From contig JANPBM010000041.1 of assembly GCA_031430435.1 (NCBI GenBank), positions 1-64,000 on the forward strand: a stretch of DNA of 64,000 nucleotides, in the 5' to 3' direction. The DNA comes from JANNVK01 sp031430435. Lineage in GTDB: Bacteria; Acidobacteriota; Blastocatellia; Pyrinomonadales; Pyrinomonadaceae. Below are positions 8,368 to 17,814 of this stretch, one piece after another (the first letter of the stretch is position 1; each line of letters starts with the position of its first letter). A model generated the notes under the pieces. The model was not told the DNA's origin. It saw nothing but the letters and a program-made list of their open reading frames with translations, and did not search any database. The translations under genes were made by a program, and so were the position numbers.

Positions 8368-11001
8368 TTATATTATCTTTCGTTGCATTTCAGCCAATAA
8401 AGATTTTGCATCGGAATCAGATATTTTATCTAACTCCATATCGCGTATTTCATCAACAACATTCTCGTTCGAGATTGCGAAAAGTGAAAATTGCGAGGCG
8501 ATTTGCTTGCGGGCAACCTTATCCAAACCTTTCTTTTCGGTCGCAAAAACCGCCAGTTCGTATTTTTCCAACTTCTCTAAAACCTCTTTCGCCCGAGCAA
8601 TTGTTTTGTTCGGTAAACCTGCGAGTTGGGCGACCGCAATACCGTAAGATTTATTCGCTTTTCCTTTTTCCAATTTGTGCAAAAACACAACTTCGCCGTC
8701 TTTTTCGGTCGCGGTAATTTGATAATTTTTCGCCCCGACCAACGTTTCGGCGAGTTCGGTCAGTTCGTGATAATGCGTTGCAAACAGAGTTTTGGCGGAA
8801 TGTTCGGGCGAATCGTGTAAATACTCTGCGACTGCCCAAGCGATTGAAAGCCCGTCGAAAGTTGAAGTTCCGCGACCGATTTCGTCCAATAAAATCAAAC
8901 TTCGCGGCGTAGAATTATGTAAAATCGTCGCCGTTTCAGTCATTTCAACCATAAATGTCGAACGACCCGAAGCCAAATCGTCCGATGCACCGACACGAGT
9001 CCAAATTCTATCCAAAATCGGAAGTTTTGCCGATTTCGCCGGAACGAACGAACCGATTTGTGCAAGTATCTGAATTAATGCGACTTGACGCAAATTCGTT
9101 GATTTTCCGCCCATATTCGGTCCCGTAATTATGAGCAAACGATCGGTTGAGTTATTCATCGTTAAATCGTTCGGAATAAACGTGTTAGTTGAAAATGCTT
9201 CGACAATCGGATGCCGTCCGTCTTTGATTTCAATTTCGTCGCCGTCGTGCAAAATCGGCGGAACATAATTGCGTTTGGTTGCTGTTTCGGCAAGCGAACA
9301 AAGTGCGTCCAGCGTTGCCAAAGCACGAGCTGTTGACTGCAAATTTCGTGTTTCTTTTTGAACTTCGGCACGAATTTGTTTGAATAATTCGGCTTCAATT
9401 TCAATGATTTTTTCCTCCGCTCCGAGTACTTTTTCTTCCCATTCTTTCAGTTGCGGAGTCGTGTAACGTTCTGCGTTTGAAAGCGTTTGGCGGCGTTCGT
9501 AATCAGTCGGAACACGCGAAGTTTGACCCTTTGAAACTTCGATAAAATAACCGAAAACGTTGTTGAATTTTACTTTCAGCGTGGCAATTCCGGTGCGTTG
9601 TTTTTCCTGTTCTTCAAAGACGGCGATAATTTTTTTTGCATCGTTTGAAACATTACGAAGTTCGTCCAATTCAACGTTAAAACCTTGTCGAATTACGCCG
9701 CCGTCGGTAATATTCATTGGTGGTTCGTCCGCAATCGAATTGTCGATTAAACTACGAATTTCAGGCAAATCAAAAATATTTTCGCTTAAAACTTGTAGTA
9801 AAAGGCTTTTTACGTCTGATAATGTTGAATTAATATTAGGAGTTTGTGAGAGCGAACGATTCAACGCCAACAAATCTCGCGGACTGCAAGTTCCCAAATT
9901 CAAACGTCCGACAAGCCGTTCCAAATCCGAAATTTCTTTGAGCAAATAACGGATTTTGTCTCGTAAAATCGAATCGGTAAGTTCCGAAACCGCTGAAAGT
10001 CTTGTTTGAATTTCCGAACGTTTTATCGAAGGTCGCAGCAGCCAAGATTTCAAAAGTCTCGCTCCCATTCCCGTAACTGTGGAATCAACTACATTTAACA
10101 GCGAACGTTTATGGGAGGAAGGTGAATCGGTAATGTCTAAATTGCGGAGCGTTACCGCGTCCAAAACCATAAAATCATTAGCTTCAAAATAATTTATTTC
10201 GGCAATATGCTCGGCGGTTGCCCGCTGTGTTTCTTGTGCGTAACGCAAACACGCACTTGCCGCTCTAATCGCTTCATTTTTATTTTGCAGACCGAAACCC
10301 GTCAATTCCAACACATTAAATTGTTTTTTCAACAAATTCATTGCGTCTTCCAAATGAAATTGCCAATCGTCGATCGAAGTTAAAGAAGTTGAAAACTTAG
10401 ACGCGTCTGATAACGTTAGGGATGAAGAGTTGTTGAATGTGTTTGCGACTAATTGCTCTAAACTTTTAGGGAAGAGAAGTTCACGCGGAGCAAACGATTC
10501 GATATCAGAACAAGTTTTCTGCCAAGCATCGTTACCGCTGATTTGCGTGGCAAAAAACTCGCCGGTCGATAAATCGAGATACGAAATCCCGAAACTTTCA
10601 CCGCTGCCGCACATCGCCGCCAAAAATATATTCTCTTTAGATTCAATCAGTTGCGAATCAATCGCGGTTCCGGGCGTAATTACGCGGACAACTTCACGTT
10701 TAACCAACTTTATGTCTTTAGTCGCAACTTCAGCTTGATCGCAAATTGCTACGCGATAACCTTTTTTTACTAATCGGGCAATATAATTCGACGCGGCGTG
10801 ATGCGGAACACCGCACATCGGAATCGGTCGCGGCGAATCTTTTTGTCTGGCTGTCAGCGTAATTTCAAGCTCACGCGATCCGATTATCGCGTCTTCGTTG
10901 AACATTTCGTAAAAATCACCGAGCCGAAAGAACAAAATTGTTCCGGGGTATTGTTTCTTTATTTCAAGATATTGCCGCATCATCGGCGTTGTGTTTTCCA
11001 T
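8368..11001 (-). CDS. mutS: DNA mismatch repair protein MutS
   Basis: Recognises mismatches and small loops and, with ATP, recruits MutL. It is full length at 877 residues. The N-terminal mismatch-binding domain has the Phe-x-Glu wedge in GDFYEMFNEDA (about residues 28-38). The C-terminal ABC-type ATPase has Walker A TGPNMGGKSTNLRQ near residue 630, LLDEIGRGTSTFDGLSIAWA and FATHYHEL. It stands alone on the minus strand; no mutL is present. The divergent polysaccharide operon begins 152 bp away. Confidence 0.97.
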   Translation of the reverse strand: MENTTPMMRQYLEIKKQYPGTILFFRLGDFYEMFNEDAIIGSRELEITLTARQKDSPRPIPMCGVPHHAASNYIARLVKKGYRVAICDQAEVATKDIKLVKREVVRVITPGTAIDSQLIESKENIFLAAMCGSGESFGISYLDLSTGEFFATQISGNDAWQKTCSDIESFAPRELLFPKSLEQLVANTFNNSSSLTLSDASKFSTSLTSIDDWQFHLEDAMNLLKKQFNVLELTGFGLQNKNEAIRAASACLRYAQETQRATAEHIAEINYFEANDFMVLDAVTLRNLDITDSPSSHKRSLLNVVDSTVTGMGARLLKSWLLRPSIKRSEIQTRLSAVSELTDSILRDKIRYLLKEISDLERLVGRLNLGTCSPRDLLALNRSLSQTPNINSTLSDVKSLLLQVLSENIFDLPEIRSLIDNSIADEPPMNITDGGVIRQGFNVELDELRNVSNDAKKIIAVFEEQEKQRTGIATLKVKFNNVFGYFIEVSKGQTSRVPTDYERRQTLSNAERYTTPQLKEWEEKVLGAEEKIIEIEAELFKQIRAEVQKETRNLQSTARALATLDALCSLAETATKRNYVPPILHDGDEIEIKDGRHPIVEAFSTNTFIPNDLTMNNSTDRLLIITGPNMGGKSTNLRQVALIQILAQIGSFVPAKSAKLPILDRIWTRVGASDDLASGRSTFMVEMTETATILHNSTPRSLILLDEIGRGTSTFDGLSIAWAVAEYLHDSPEHSAKTLFATHYHELTELAETLVGAKNYQITATEKDGEVVFLHKLEKGKANKSYGIAVAQLAGLPNKTIARAKEVLEKLEKYELAVFATEKKGLDKVARKQIASQFSLFAISNENVVDEIRDMELDKISDSDAKSLLAEMQRKII

Positions 11002-11153
11002 ATTTACCGTTTATTTGCTAAACTATACTTTTTTAAGTCGTTTTGTGGCAAACATAAAGTTTAATTTGTATATTGTTACAAACTTTTTAGTTGGTTCGTG
11101 AATCTATAAACTATAAAGTAACCTGCCGAAAATAACCTTTGGAGTAAAATAAA

Positions 11154-12302
11154 ATGGTAAAAATGAAATTGTTTGTCTTGATAACATTGAGTTTGTGTTT
11201 GACGGTTAATGTCCAAGCGCAATTCGGCATATTTAAAATCTTTAAAAAGAAAAGTAACGATAAAAAGGTTGAGAAAACTGTAGAAGTGCCGGCAGAACCT
11301 GTTACCAAAGTTGAAATCGAAAAACCGGCGGAAACTTCGGCAGTTGTTGACGCTAAAGCAACAGAAAATACTAACATTGAATCAAATAAACCGACTGTGT
11401 CGAAATCTACTTTTGATAAAGACAGCGAAAATTATCGTTATCGCATCGGTTTATTAGACCAAATTCAAGTTGTCGTGAATCGTCATCCGGAACTCAGCGA
11501 TGTTTATAATGTCAGCGAACAAGGAACAATTTCAATTCCAAGATCAAAAAAACAAATTTATGTTGTGTGTAAAACCGAAAATCAAGTCGCGGATGAAATC
11601 AGAGACGAATACAAAAGTTTTTTGCGTGAACCGTATGTAAATGCTCGTGTTGCTCAACAAAACTCGCAGCCCGTTGCGGTCTTTGGCGCAGTTGAAAAAC
11701 CATCGAATTTTTACTTAACCCGAAGAATGAAACTGCTTGAATTGATTGCTTTTGCGGGCGGACCAAAAACCGGAAAAGCCGGAACAAAAGTGCAAATCGC
11801 CAGAGTCGGCGGAGTTTCGGGTTGTTCGCAAATCGACGAAAATAAACAAGAAGACGACAGTGCTTTGTTAGATAACTTGTTTGCTTACTACAAATTGAAA
11901 GATGTTTATGAAAACCGCGAAAACCCTTGGATGCGTCCCGGCGACATTGTGCGTGTTTTAGAATCCGAAGAGGTTTACGTTATCGGAAATGTTAAGGAAA
12001 CAACAAAACCGATTATCATGCGGGAAGGTTTAACTGTTTCACAGGCAATTGCGGCGGCGGGCGGACTGATGCCTTCGACTAAAAAAGAAAAAGTCGTCAT
12101 TCGCCGAATAGAAAACGGGAAACCGATTGAAATTACAGTTGATTTGGCAAAAATCGAAAAAAGAGAAGCTACAGACATTAAACTTGTCGCGGAAGATATT
12201 GTTTATGTTCCGACCGATGCGGTTAAAGGTATTTTCAATGGAATTAAAAATGCTTTAACACAAGGTATTCCGACTGTACTTACAAGAGTTCCGTTACCTT
12301 AA
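11154..12302 (+). CDS. polysaccharide export outer-membrane protein, Wza family with SLBB domains
   Basis: First gene of the large polysaccharide locus. The 382-residue protein has a signal peptide ending near VQAQ, a charged Lys/Glu/Pro-rich linker, a Poly_export domain (YRIGLLDQIQVVV through the FLREPYV segment) and two soluble-ligand-binding beta-grasp (SLBB) domains (PVAVFGAVEKPSNFYL and EVYVIGNV). Such proteins form the outer-membrane or periplasmic channel for capsule or EPS. No lipobox cysteine follows the signal, unlike E. coli Wza. GGAG lies 9 bases before the ATG. It is followed after 7 bp by the BY-kinase gene. Confidence 0.88.
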   Translation: MVKMKLFVLITLSLCLTVNVQAQFGIFKIFKKKSNDKKVEKTVEVPAEPVTKVEIEKPAETSAVVDAKATENTNIESNKPTVSKSTFDKDSENYRYRIGLLDQIQVVVNRHPELSDVYNVSEQGTISIPRSKKQIYVVCKTENQVADEIRDEYKSFLREPYVNARVAQQNSQPVAVFGAVEKPSNFYLTRRMKLLELIAFAGGPKTGKAGTKVQIARVGGVSGCSQIDENKQEDDSALLDNLFAYYKLKDVYENRENPWMRPGDIVRVLESEEVYVIGNVKETTKPIIMREGLTVSQAIAAAGGLMPSTKKEKVVIRRIENGKPIEITVDLAKIEKREATDIKLVAEDIVYVPTDAVKGIFNGIKNALTQGIPTVLTRVPLP

Positions 12303-12309
12303 TTTAGTT

Positions 12310-14769
12310 ATGAAAGATATTCGCGAGTTAGTTCCGACCGGTTCGGAAAAACGAGAATTAGAACGTCAGGTTGAAATTCCGCAGGGAAATTATCCGATGT
12401 ATCGGGCTGTCCGGCAGGAAGAAGGCTTTCAGTTGGCGGATTATTGGCGGGCAATTCGCAAGCGTTTGTGGTTGGTTATCGGAATTACAATTTTGATGAC
12501 AACTCTTGCCGCCGTTTATATGGCTCGTCGCCCGAATGTTTTTCAAGCCAAAGCAAGAGTTCAAGTTGATTCGGAACAAGCCAACCCCGATCTTCAAACC
12601 GGCGACCGACCAATGCGAAGCAACGTCGGCGACACGGCGTATTTCAATACCCAACTGCAAAATTTAACCAACGACAGTTTATTGCGAAGAGTTGTCAAAG
12701 AACTGAACATCGAAACTAATCCCGCGTTTTTAAAGATGAGAGGAGATGATTCTGTTTCGGCTTGGCAAAGTTTGCTCCGTTCGGTCGGGTTGGCAAGTAA
12801 GCCGGAGAAAAAAGAAGAAAAAGGTGTCGGCGAAGTTACCAACGCAAGTTCGGTTGCTTCGGGCGTGGACATCGAAGAGGCAATCAGACTTGCCCCGTTT
12901 GTCGATATTATCAGAAAAAATATGACTGCCGATCCGATTCGTGAAAGTCGCGCAACCAATAAAGATACGCGGCTGATCGAGTTGACTTATAAAGACAACA
13001 GTCCCGAATTAGCGGCTTTTGTAGTCAATGGAATCTCTGATATTTTTGCTAAAACCAACCAAGAAAAACGCACAAAAACAAGTTCGGGAACGAGCGATTA
13101 TCTGCAAGAAAAGATTGCCACTTATCAAACCGACATCAAAAACGATGAACAACGATTGCTGAAACTTAAGCAAGACGCGGATATTTTAGAAACAAATCCG
13201 AATGAAACACTGGCAATTCAGCAACTCCAAGGTTTGAGTAAACAGTTGCAGGAAGCTGAAAATCTTCGCAAACTTGCCGAAGCTCAATATCTTTCCGTCA
13301 AAGGCGATGCCAACAAATTAAAAGCCTTGACCGATGAAAAATTAGCTCCTGATTTTACGGCGAGAAATAATAACCTCAGCGCTTTTAGAAACGAAGCAAG
13401 TAAAAAAATTGCCGATTTAAGAGTTGAACGACAAGGTTTGCTCAGAGAATATACGTTGGATTCAGATGAAGTTAAAGACAAGGACAGCCAAATAAAAGAG
13501 TTGGAAAAAGCAATCGATGCGACTATTAAAAAGAATCAAACCGATTTAGATTTATACAGAAAAAGCCAAGCCGATTCGATAATTACCAATCTTGAACGCG
13601 AATTTAAACGAACCCAAGCCGTCGAAGCCAAAATTCGGGCTTCGTATGACCAACAATACGCGCAAGCTCAAGGGCAAGACAGCGCCGGAATTCAAATTAA
13701 AATTTTAGAGGAAAAAATAAAAACCAACAAAACCTTTTTGGAAAGTTTGACCAAGCAGGAACGTGAAAATAATGTGGTCGCGGTCGGGAGTGAAAATAAT
13801 ATCAGCGTGGTTGATATTGCGATTCCGCCCGATGTGCCGATTTCACCGCGACGGCTGACAACAGTAGTTGCGGCAATGTTGCTGTCAACTTTGTTCGGTG
13901 CAGGTTTAGCGTTGTTTCTCGAATATTTGGATGACACGATTCACTCGACCGAAGAAGTTGAAATGCACCTCGGCTTGCCCGCGATTGCGGCGATTCCAAC
14001 GATTGATTCTGCCCCGAAACGGCGACTTTTATTGGTTGGCGGAAAAGAAGAAGTCGATGAAAATTATAATTCCGAGTTATTGATTTATGCCGATCCGCGT
14101 TCTGCTTTAGCCGAAGCATATCGTCAACTTCGCACCTCGATTTTGCTTTCAACCGCCGGACACGCTCCGAAATCTCTGCTCGTTACCTCAAGTTTACCCG
14201 CCGAAGGAAAGACGACAACCGCCGTCAACACAGCCATCAGTCTTGCTCAAACCGGCGCGAAAGTTTTGATTATCGATGCCGATATGCGTCGCCCGCGTCT
14301 GCACAGTATTTTTAATAAAAGTAATGCCCAAGGTTTGAGTACGCTTTTGTCGAGCCAAATGGAAGAAGCGGATATGTTTGAAACTATCCAGCAAGACGAT
14401 GTGTCGAAGCTGTATTTACTGGCTTCGGGTCCGGTTCCGCCGAATCCGGCTGAACTTCTGGGTTCGGAACAAATGACGATTTTGATGCGAAAATTAGAAA
14501 ATGCTTTTACGCATATCGTGGTTGATTCACCGCCGATTGCCTCGTTCACGGACGGAGTTTTGGTCGGTTCGTTGGTTGACGGCGTAATCTTGGTTGTTCA
14601 TTCCGGCAAAAGTTCGCGTCAAGTTATCAAACGATCGCGTCAGTTGTTGCAAGATGTCGGAGCCAAAATATTCGGCGTGGTACTAAATAACGTCAATCTG
14701 AAAGCTCAAAACAGCTATTATTATCAATCGTATTACAGTCAAAACTATTATCGAAGTGATGACGAATAA
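12310..14769 (+). CDS. polysaccharide co-polymerase with tyrosine autokinase domain (Wzc-type BY-kinase)
   Basis: Inner-membrane protein that sets chain length and drives polymer export together with the Wza-like channel. The 819 residues are one fused chain: cytoplasmic N-terminus, a first membrane helix (~residues 50-70), a large periplasmic Wzz/coiled-coil region, a second helix (~515-535, TTVVAAMLLSTLFGAGLALF) and a cytoplasmic ATPase. Walker A is SSLPAEGKTTTAVNTA (~residue 630), Walker A' is VLIIDADMRRP and a Walker B-like site is HIVVDSPP. The C-terminus is a tyrosine cluster (SYYYQSYYSQNYYRS), the expected autophosphorylation tail. No dedicated phosphatase gene was seen in the locus. 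Confidence 0.92.
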   Translation: MKDIRELVPTGSEKRELERQVEIPQGNYPMYRAVRQEEGFQLADYWRAIRKRLWLVIGITILMTTLAAVYMARRPNVFQAKARVQVDSEQANPDLQTGDRPMRSNVGDTAYFNTQLQNLTNDSLLRRVVKELNIETNPAFLKMRGDDSVSAWQSLLRSVGLASKPEKKEEKGVGEVTNASSVASGVDIEEAIRLAPFVDIIRKNMTADPIRESRATNKDTRLIELTYKDNSPELAAFVVNGISDIFAKTNQEKRTKTSSGTSDYLQEKIATYQTDIKNDEQRLLKLKQDADILETNPNETLAIQQLQGLSKQLQEAENLRKLAEAQYLSVKGDANKLKALTDEKLAPDFTARNNNLSAFRNEASKKIADLRVERQGLLREYTLDSDEVKDKDSQIKELEKAIDATIKKNQTDLDLYRKSQADSIITNLEREFKRTQAVEAKIRASYDQQYAQAQGQDSAGIQIKILEEKIKTNKTFLESLTKQERENNVVAVGSENNISVVDIAIPPDVPISPRRLTTVVAAMLLSTLFGAGLALFLEYLDDTIHSTEEVEMHLGLPAIAAIPTIDSAPKRRLLLVGGKEEVDENYNSELLIYADPRSALAEAYRQLRTSILLSTAGHAPKSLLVTSSLPAEGKTTTAVNTAISLAQTGAKVLIIDADMRRPRLHSIFNKSNAQGLSTLLSSQMEEADMFETIQQDDVSKLYLLASGPVPPNPAELLGSEQMTILMRKLENAFTHIVVDSPPIASFTDGVLVGSLVDGVILVVHSGKSSRQVIKRSRQLLQDVGAKIFGVVLNNVNLKAQNSYYYQSYYSQNYYRSDDE

Positions 14770-14820
14770 TTCCCGCAAAAACGTATTTAAGAAGTTTTAT
14801 AAACATATTTTAGGAGTTTT

Positions 14821-15828
14821 ATGAAAGAAAAGACAAAAGTTTTGGTTACAGGTGCGGGCGGATTTATCGGCAGTCATCTTGTAACTTATTTGAAAGCAAA
14901 AGGTTATTGGGTTCGCGGAGTTGATTTGAAATCTCCCGAATTTGCCGAAACCGATGCCGATGAATTTGAAATTCTTGATTTGCGGCGGTGGGATAATTGT
15001 TTGCAGGCAACTCGCGGTTGCGAGGAAGTTTACGCGCTTGCGGCAGATATGGGCGGGATGGGATTTATTTCAAATCATCACGCTCAAATTCTTTATAACA
15101 ATTCGCTGATAAATCTGCATACGCTCGAAGCTGCCAAAACAAATGGTGTAAGTCGTTATCTTTACACGAGTTCGGCGTGTATTTATCCGGAATATCTGCA
15201 AGAGGAAACAAACGTTGTGCCTCTGAAAGAAGAAGACGCTTATCCTGCTCAACCGCAAGACGCTTACGGTTGGGAGAAATTGGTGTCCGAAATTTTGTGT
15301 ATGCACTATCGAAACGATTACGGACTTGAAACCCGGACTGTTCGTTTCCACAACATATTCGGCGAAAAAGGAACTTGGGAAGGCGGACGCGAAAAAGCTC
15401 CGGCGGCAATGTGCCGAAAAATTGCGTTGGCAAAATTAACCGGAAACCACGAAATTGAAATTTGGGGAGACGGCGAACAAACCCGGTCGTTTTGTTACAT
15501 AAATGATTGTGTCGAAGGGCTTTATCGTTTAATGCGTTCCGATTTTCACGAACCGTTGAACCTCGGTCAAGACCGGATGGTAACAATCAATCAGCTTGCC
15601 GATATTGTTGCGAAAATCGCGGGAATTAAAATTACCGAAAAACACATTGACGGTCCGCAAGGTGTTCGCGGAAGAAATTCGGATAATACAAAACTTCGTG
15701 AAACGCTTGGTTGGGAACCCGAAATTTCGCTCGAAGAAGGTTTGGCAGTAACTTATAAATGGATTGAAGAACAGGTTAAACAATCTTTGGCGGCAGAAAA
15801 CACCAACTATTTAAATAAATCGGTTTAA
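14821..15828 (+). CDS. GDP-mannose 3,5-epimerase-like SDR
   Basis: Extended SDR of 335 residues closely resembling plant-type GDP-mannose 3,5-epimerase, which converts GDP-D-mannose to GDP-L-galactose (or GDP-L-gulose). Besides the Rossmann motif TGAGGFIGSH, it has the diagnostic AADMGGMGFI, SSACIYPE, the catalytic tyrosine in QDAYGWEKL, RFHNIFGEKGTWEGGREKAP and QGVRGRNSDN. These segments match what I recall of the plant enzyme almost word for word. TAGGAG precedes the ATG. In this operon it should supply an unusual GDP-hexose to one of the glycosyltransferases. Confidence 0.88.
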   Translation: MKEKTKVLVTGAGGFIGSHLVTYLKAKGYWVRGVDLKSPEFAETDADEFEILDLRRWDNCLQATRGCEEVYALAADMGGMGFISNHHAQILYNNSLINLHTLEAAKTNGVSRYLYTSSACIYPEYLQEETNVVPLKEEDAYPAQPQDAYGWEKLVSEILCMHYRNDYGLETRTVRFHNIFGEKGTWEGGREKAPAAMCRKIALAKLTGNHEIEIWGDGEQTRSFCYINDCVEGLYRLMRSDFHEPLNLGQDRMVTINQLADIVAKIAGIKITEKHIDGPQGVRGRNSDNTKLRETLGWEPEISLEEGLAVTYKWIEEQVKQSLAAENTNYLNKSV

Positions 15829-15835
15829 TTCGCAG

Positions 15836-16705
15836 ATGACAGAAAAGTTGATAAAAATTGAAATAGTTATTCCGGTTTATAATCGATGCGAAACAACTTT
15901 GCAAGGTTTGCGAAGTTTATCCAAAATTGACGACACAGGCTTTGAAGTAAATACGGTTGTCGTCAACGACGGTTCGACCGACGGAACAAGCGAAGCAATT
16001 CGCAAACATTTTCCGAAAGTCAGAATTATCGAAGGCGACGGTTCGTTACATTATGCCGCCGGCACAAATCGCGGAATATCGGATGCTTTGACTCGTAATC
16101 CCGATTTTATTGTAACCGCAAATGACGACGCAGTTTTTCACGATCAGTTTTTGCAAAGATTGGTAAAAACTGCCAAAGCCAATCCGCGTTCGGTTATCGG
16201 CGGGCTGTTGTTATTGTGGGACGCGCCACATATGGTTTTTCAAGTCGATTTTAAGTGGAAAGTTTTGCAAGGCGGTTGGACACAGCGAGACGATTTGACT
16301 GTTTTTGATTTTCCGAAAGAAGCCTTTGCGGTCGAAGGTTTGGCAGGGAATTGTGTTTTGATTCCCGTAAAAGCCATAAACGAAGTCGGTTTGATGGATG
16401 AGAAAAAGTTTCCGGTCGGGTGGGGCGACATTCAGTATTTTGTCAGAATGAGAGAAAACGGCTGGCAACTGATGGTTGAGCCGCGATCATACATCTGGTG
16501 CGAGCCGAATACTTATCCAAAACCCCTTCATAAAATTTCTTTTTCGGAGAAACTGAAAAATCTTTTTATCAATCGCCGACATCCTTTAAATTTTCACAGG
16601 CAGTTTATCGCCCGTTGGGAATCAGCTCCAAGCAAACTGCAAGCATTTTCGGCTTTTGTCGTGTACCTGTTTCAACTGAGCCGGAAGGTTTTTAAATTGA
16701 GTTGA
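15836..16705 (+). CDS. family 2 glycosyltransferase
   Basis: GT-A fold inverting glycosyltransferase of 289 residues. The N-terminal motif VIPVYNRCETTLQGLRSL is followed by VVNDGSTDGTSEAI, and a DXD-equivalent NDDAVF lies near residue 100. The middle (EGLAGNCVLIPVKA, VGWGDIQYFVRM) resembles rhamnosyl/galactofuranosyltransferase-type GT2 enzymes. No strong membrane segment is seen, so it is probably membrane-peripheral on the cytoplasmic side. It starts 7 bp after the epimerase gene. Donor and acceptor cannot be read from sequence. Confidence 0.85.
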   Translation: MTEKLIKIEIVIPVYNRCETTLQGLRSLSKIDDTGFEVNTVVVNDGSTDGTSEAIRKHFPKVRIIEGDGSLHYAAGTNRGISDALTRNPDFIVTANDDAVFHDQFLQRLVKTAKANPRSVIGGLLLLWDAPHMVFQVDFKWKVLQGGWTQRDDLTVFDFPKEAFAVEGLAGNCVLIPVKAINEVGLMDEKKFPVGWGDIQYFVRMRENGWQLMVEPRSYIWCEPNTYPKPLHKISFSEKLKNLFINRRHPLNFHRQFIARWESAPSKLQAFSAFVVYLFQLSRKVFKLS

Positions 16706-16714
16706 AGTAAGAAT

Positions 16715-17734
16715 ATGAATCAGGAAAAACAAATCGGCGCTTTGGTCAAAAAAGCTGACCCGAAAATCAGCGTCGTTATTCCGGCTTACAATACGTCTGA
16801 AACGATTGCTGAAACTTTAGATTCTGTGTTGGAGCAAACTTTTACCGATTACGAAATCATTGTCGTCAATGACAACGGTCCCGACGCAGAAAAACTGAAA
16901 ACAGTTTTGGCGCCTTATAAAGAAAAAATTATTTTTATAGACAAAAGAATAAACGAAGGTGTTTCAACTACCAGAAACAAAGCCGTAAAAGAAGAGGCGA
17001 GAGGTGAGTTGATTGCTTTCATTGACGCAGACGACATCTGGAAACCGACTTATTTGCAGGAAAGTTATGATTTTTTGACTGAAAATAATTACGATATGGT
17101 TTATGTTTGCGGTGAATTATTCGGCATAACCAATAATGTCGGGCAGACTTTTATTTCTTCTAATCCGGCTCAAGGTACAATTACCAGAGAACTTTTGATT
17201 GGCGGCAGATGCTTGATTCTTCCGTCCGGTTCTTTAATCGGCAAAGAAAAATTTATCCGAGTCGGAGGTTTTGACCCGAAAGTTTTGCGTACCGAAGATT
17301 TCCATCTTTGGATGCGGATGATTTTTAACGGTATCAAAATCGGGTATTTGAAAAGAGTGTTGTATAAATTCCGTCTGCGACCGGGAAGCGGTTCCGGCGA
17401 TTTATTGCAAAGATTGGAAAGAAATATAAAAGTATGGAGAACTTTGCAAAATGAACTGTCATTTACAACAGAGGAAACTCAAATCATCGAGCGACACATA
17501 GAAATTGAGGCGGTGGCTTTATTACGGGCAAAAGGAAAGATATTTATTGTCCAAAAAAATTGGAGGGAAGCAAAATCCGTTTTCGGGCAAGCCAAAATAT
17601 CCGCCAAAAAGCTGGGACTTCCCGTCAAACATCAATTAAAAATGTCAATTATTTTAATTCTGCTGAGCTTTTATCCAAATGCGTTGTCAAAATTATTCAA
17701 AAATTTTCGAGATGATGAAATTGAATTTATGTGA
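16715..17734 (+). CDS. family 2 glycosyltransferase
   Basis: A second GT2 enzyme of 339 residues. It has VVIPAYNTSETIAETLDSVL, IIVVNDNGPDAEKL and the DXD metal-binding motif in AFIDADDIWKPTYL, then RTEDFHLWMRM typical of the acceptor side. The C-terminal ~90 residues are basic and helical and end in a hydrophobic stretch (MSIILILLSFYPNAL) that could bind the membrane. It is followed by an 80-bp gap with two hairpins, the longest break in the first part of the operon. Confidence 0.85.
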   Translation: MNQEKQIGALVKKADPKISVVIPAYNTSETIAETLDSVLEQTFTDYEIIVVNDNGPDAEKLKTVLAPYKEKIIFIDKRINEGVSTTRNKAVKEEARGELIAFIDADDIWKPTYLQESYDFLTENNYDMVYVCGELFGITNNVGQTFISSNPAQGTITRELLIGGRCLILPSGSLIGKEKFIRVGGFDPKVLRTEDFHLWMRMIFNGIKIGYLKRVLYKFRLRPGSGSGDLLQRLERNIKVWRTLQNELSFTTEETQIIERHIEIEAVALLRAKGKIFIVQKNWREAKSVFGQAKISAKKLGLPVKHQLKMSIILILLSFYPNALSKLFKNFRDDEIEFM

Positions 17735-17738
17735 AACC

Positions 17739-17806
17739 GACTTACTTAAGGTGATACTTTAAGTAAGTCTATTATTTACTTTAAGTGTCGAACTGCCGAC
17801 ACTTAA
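17739..17806. repeat. two adjacent hairpins in the intergenic gap
   Basis: The first hairpin pairs GACTTACTTAA (17739-17749) with TTAAGTAAGTC (17759-17769), 11 bp perfect with a 9-base loop. The second pairs TTAAGTGTCG (17781-17790) with CGACACTTAA (17797-17806), 10 bp perfect with a 6-base loop. Neither is followed by a T-run, so they are not standard terminators. They may be RNA-processing or stability elements or repeat sequences, and they end 8 bases before the next start codon. Confidence 0.6.
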
Positions 17807-17814
17807 GCCATAAC

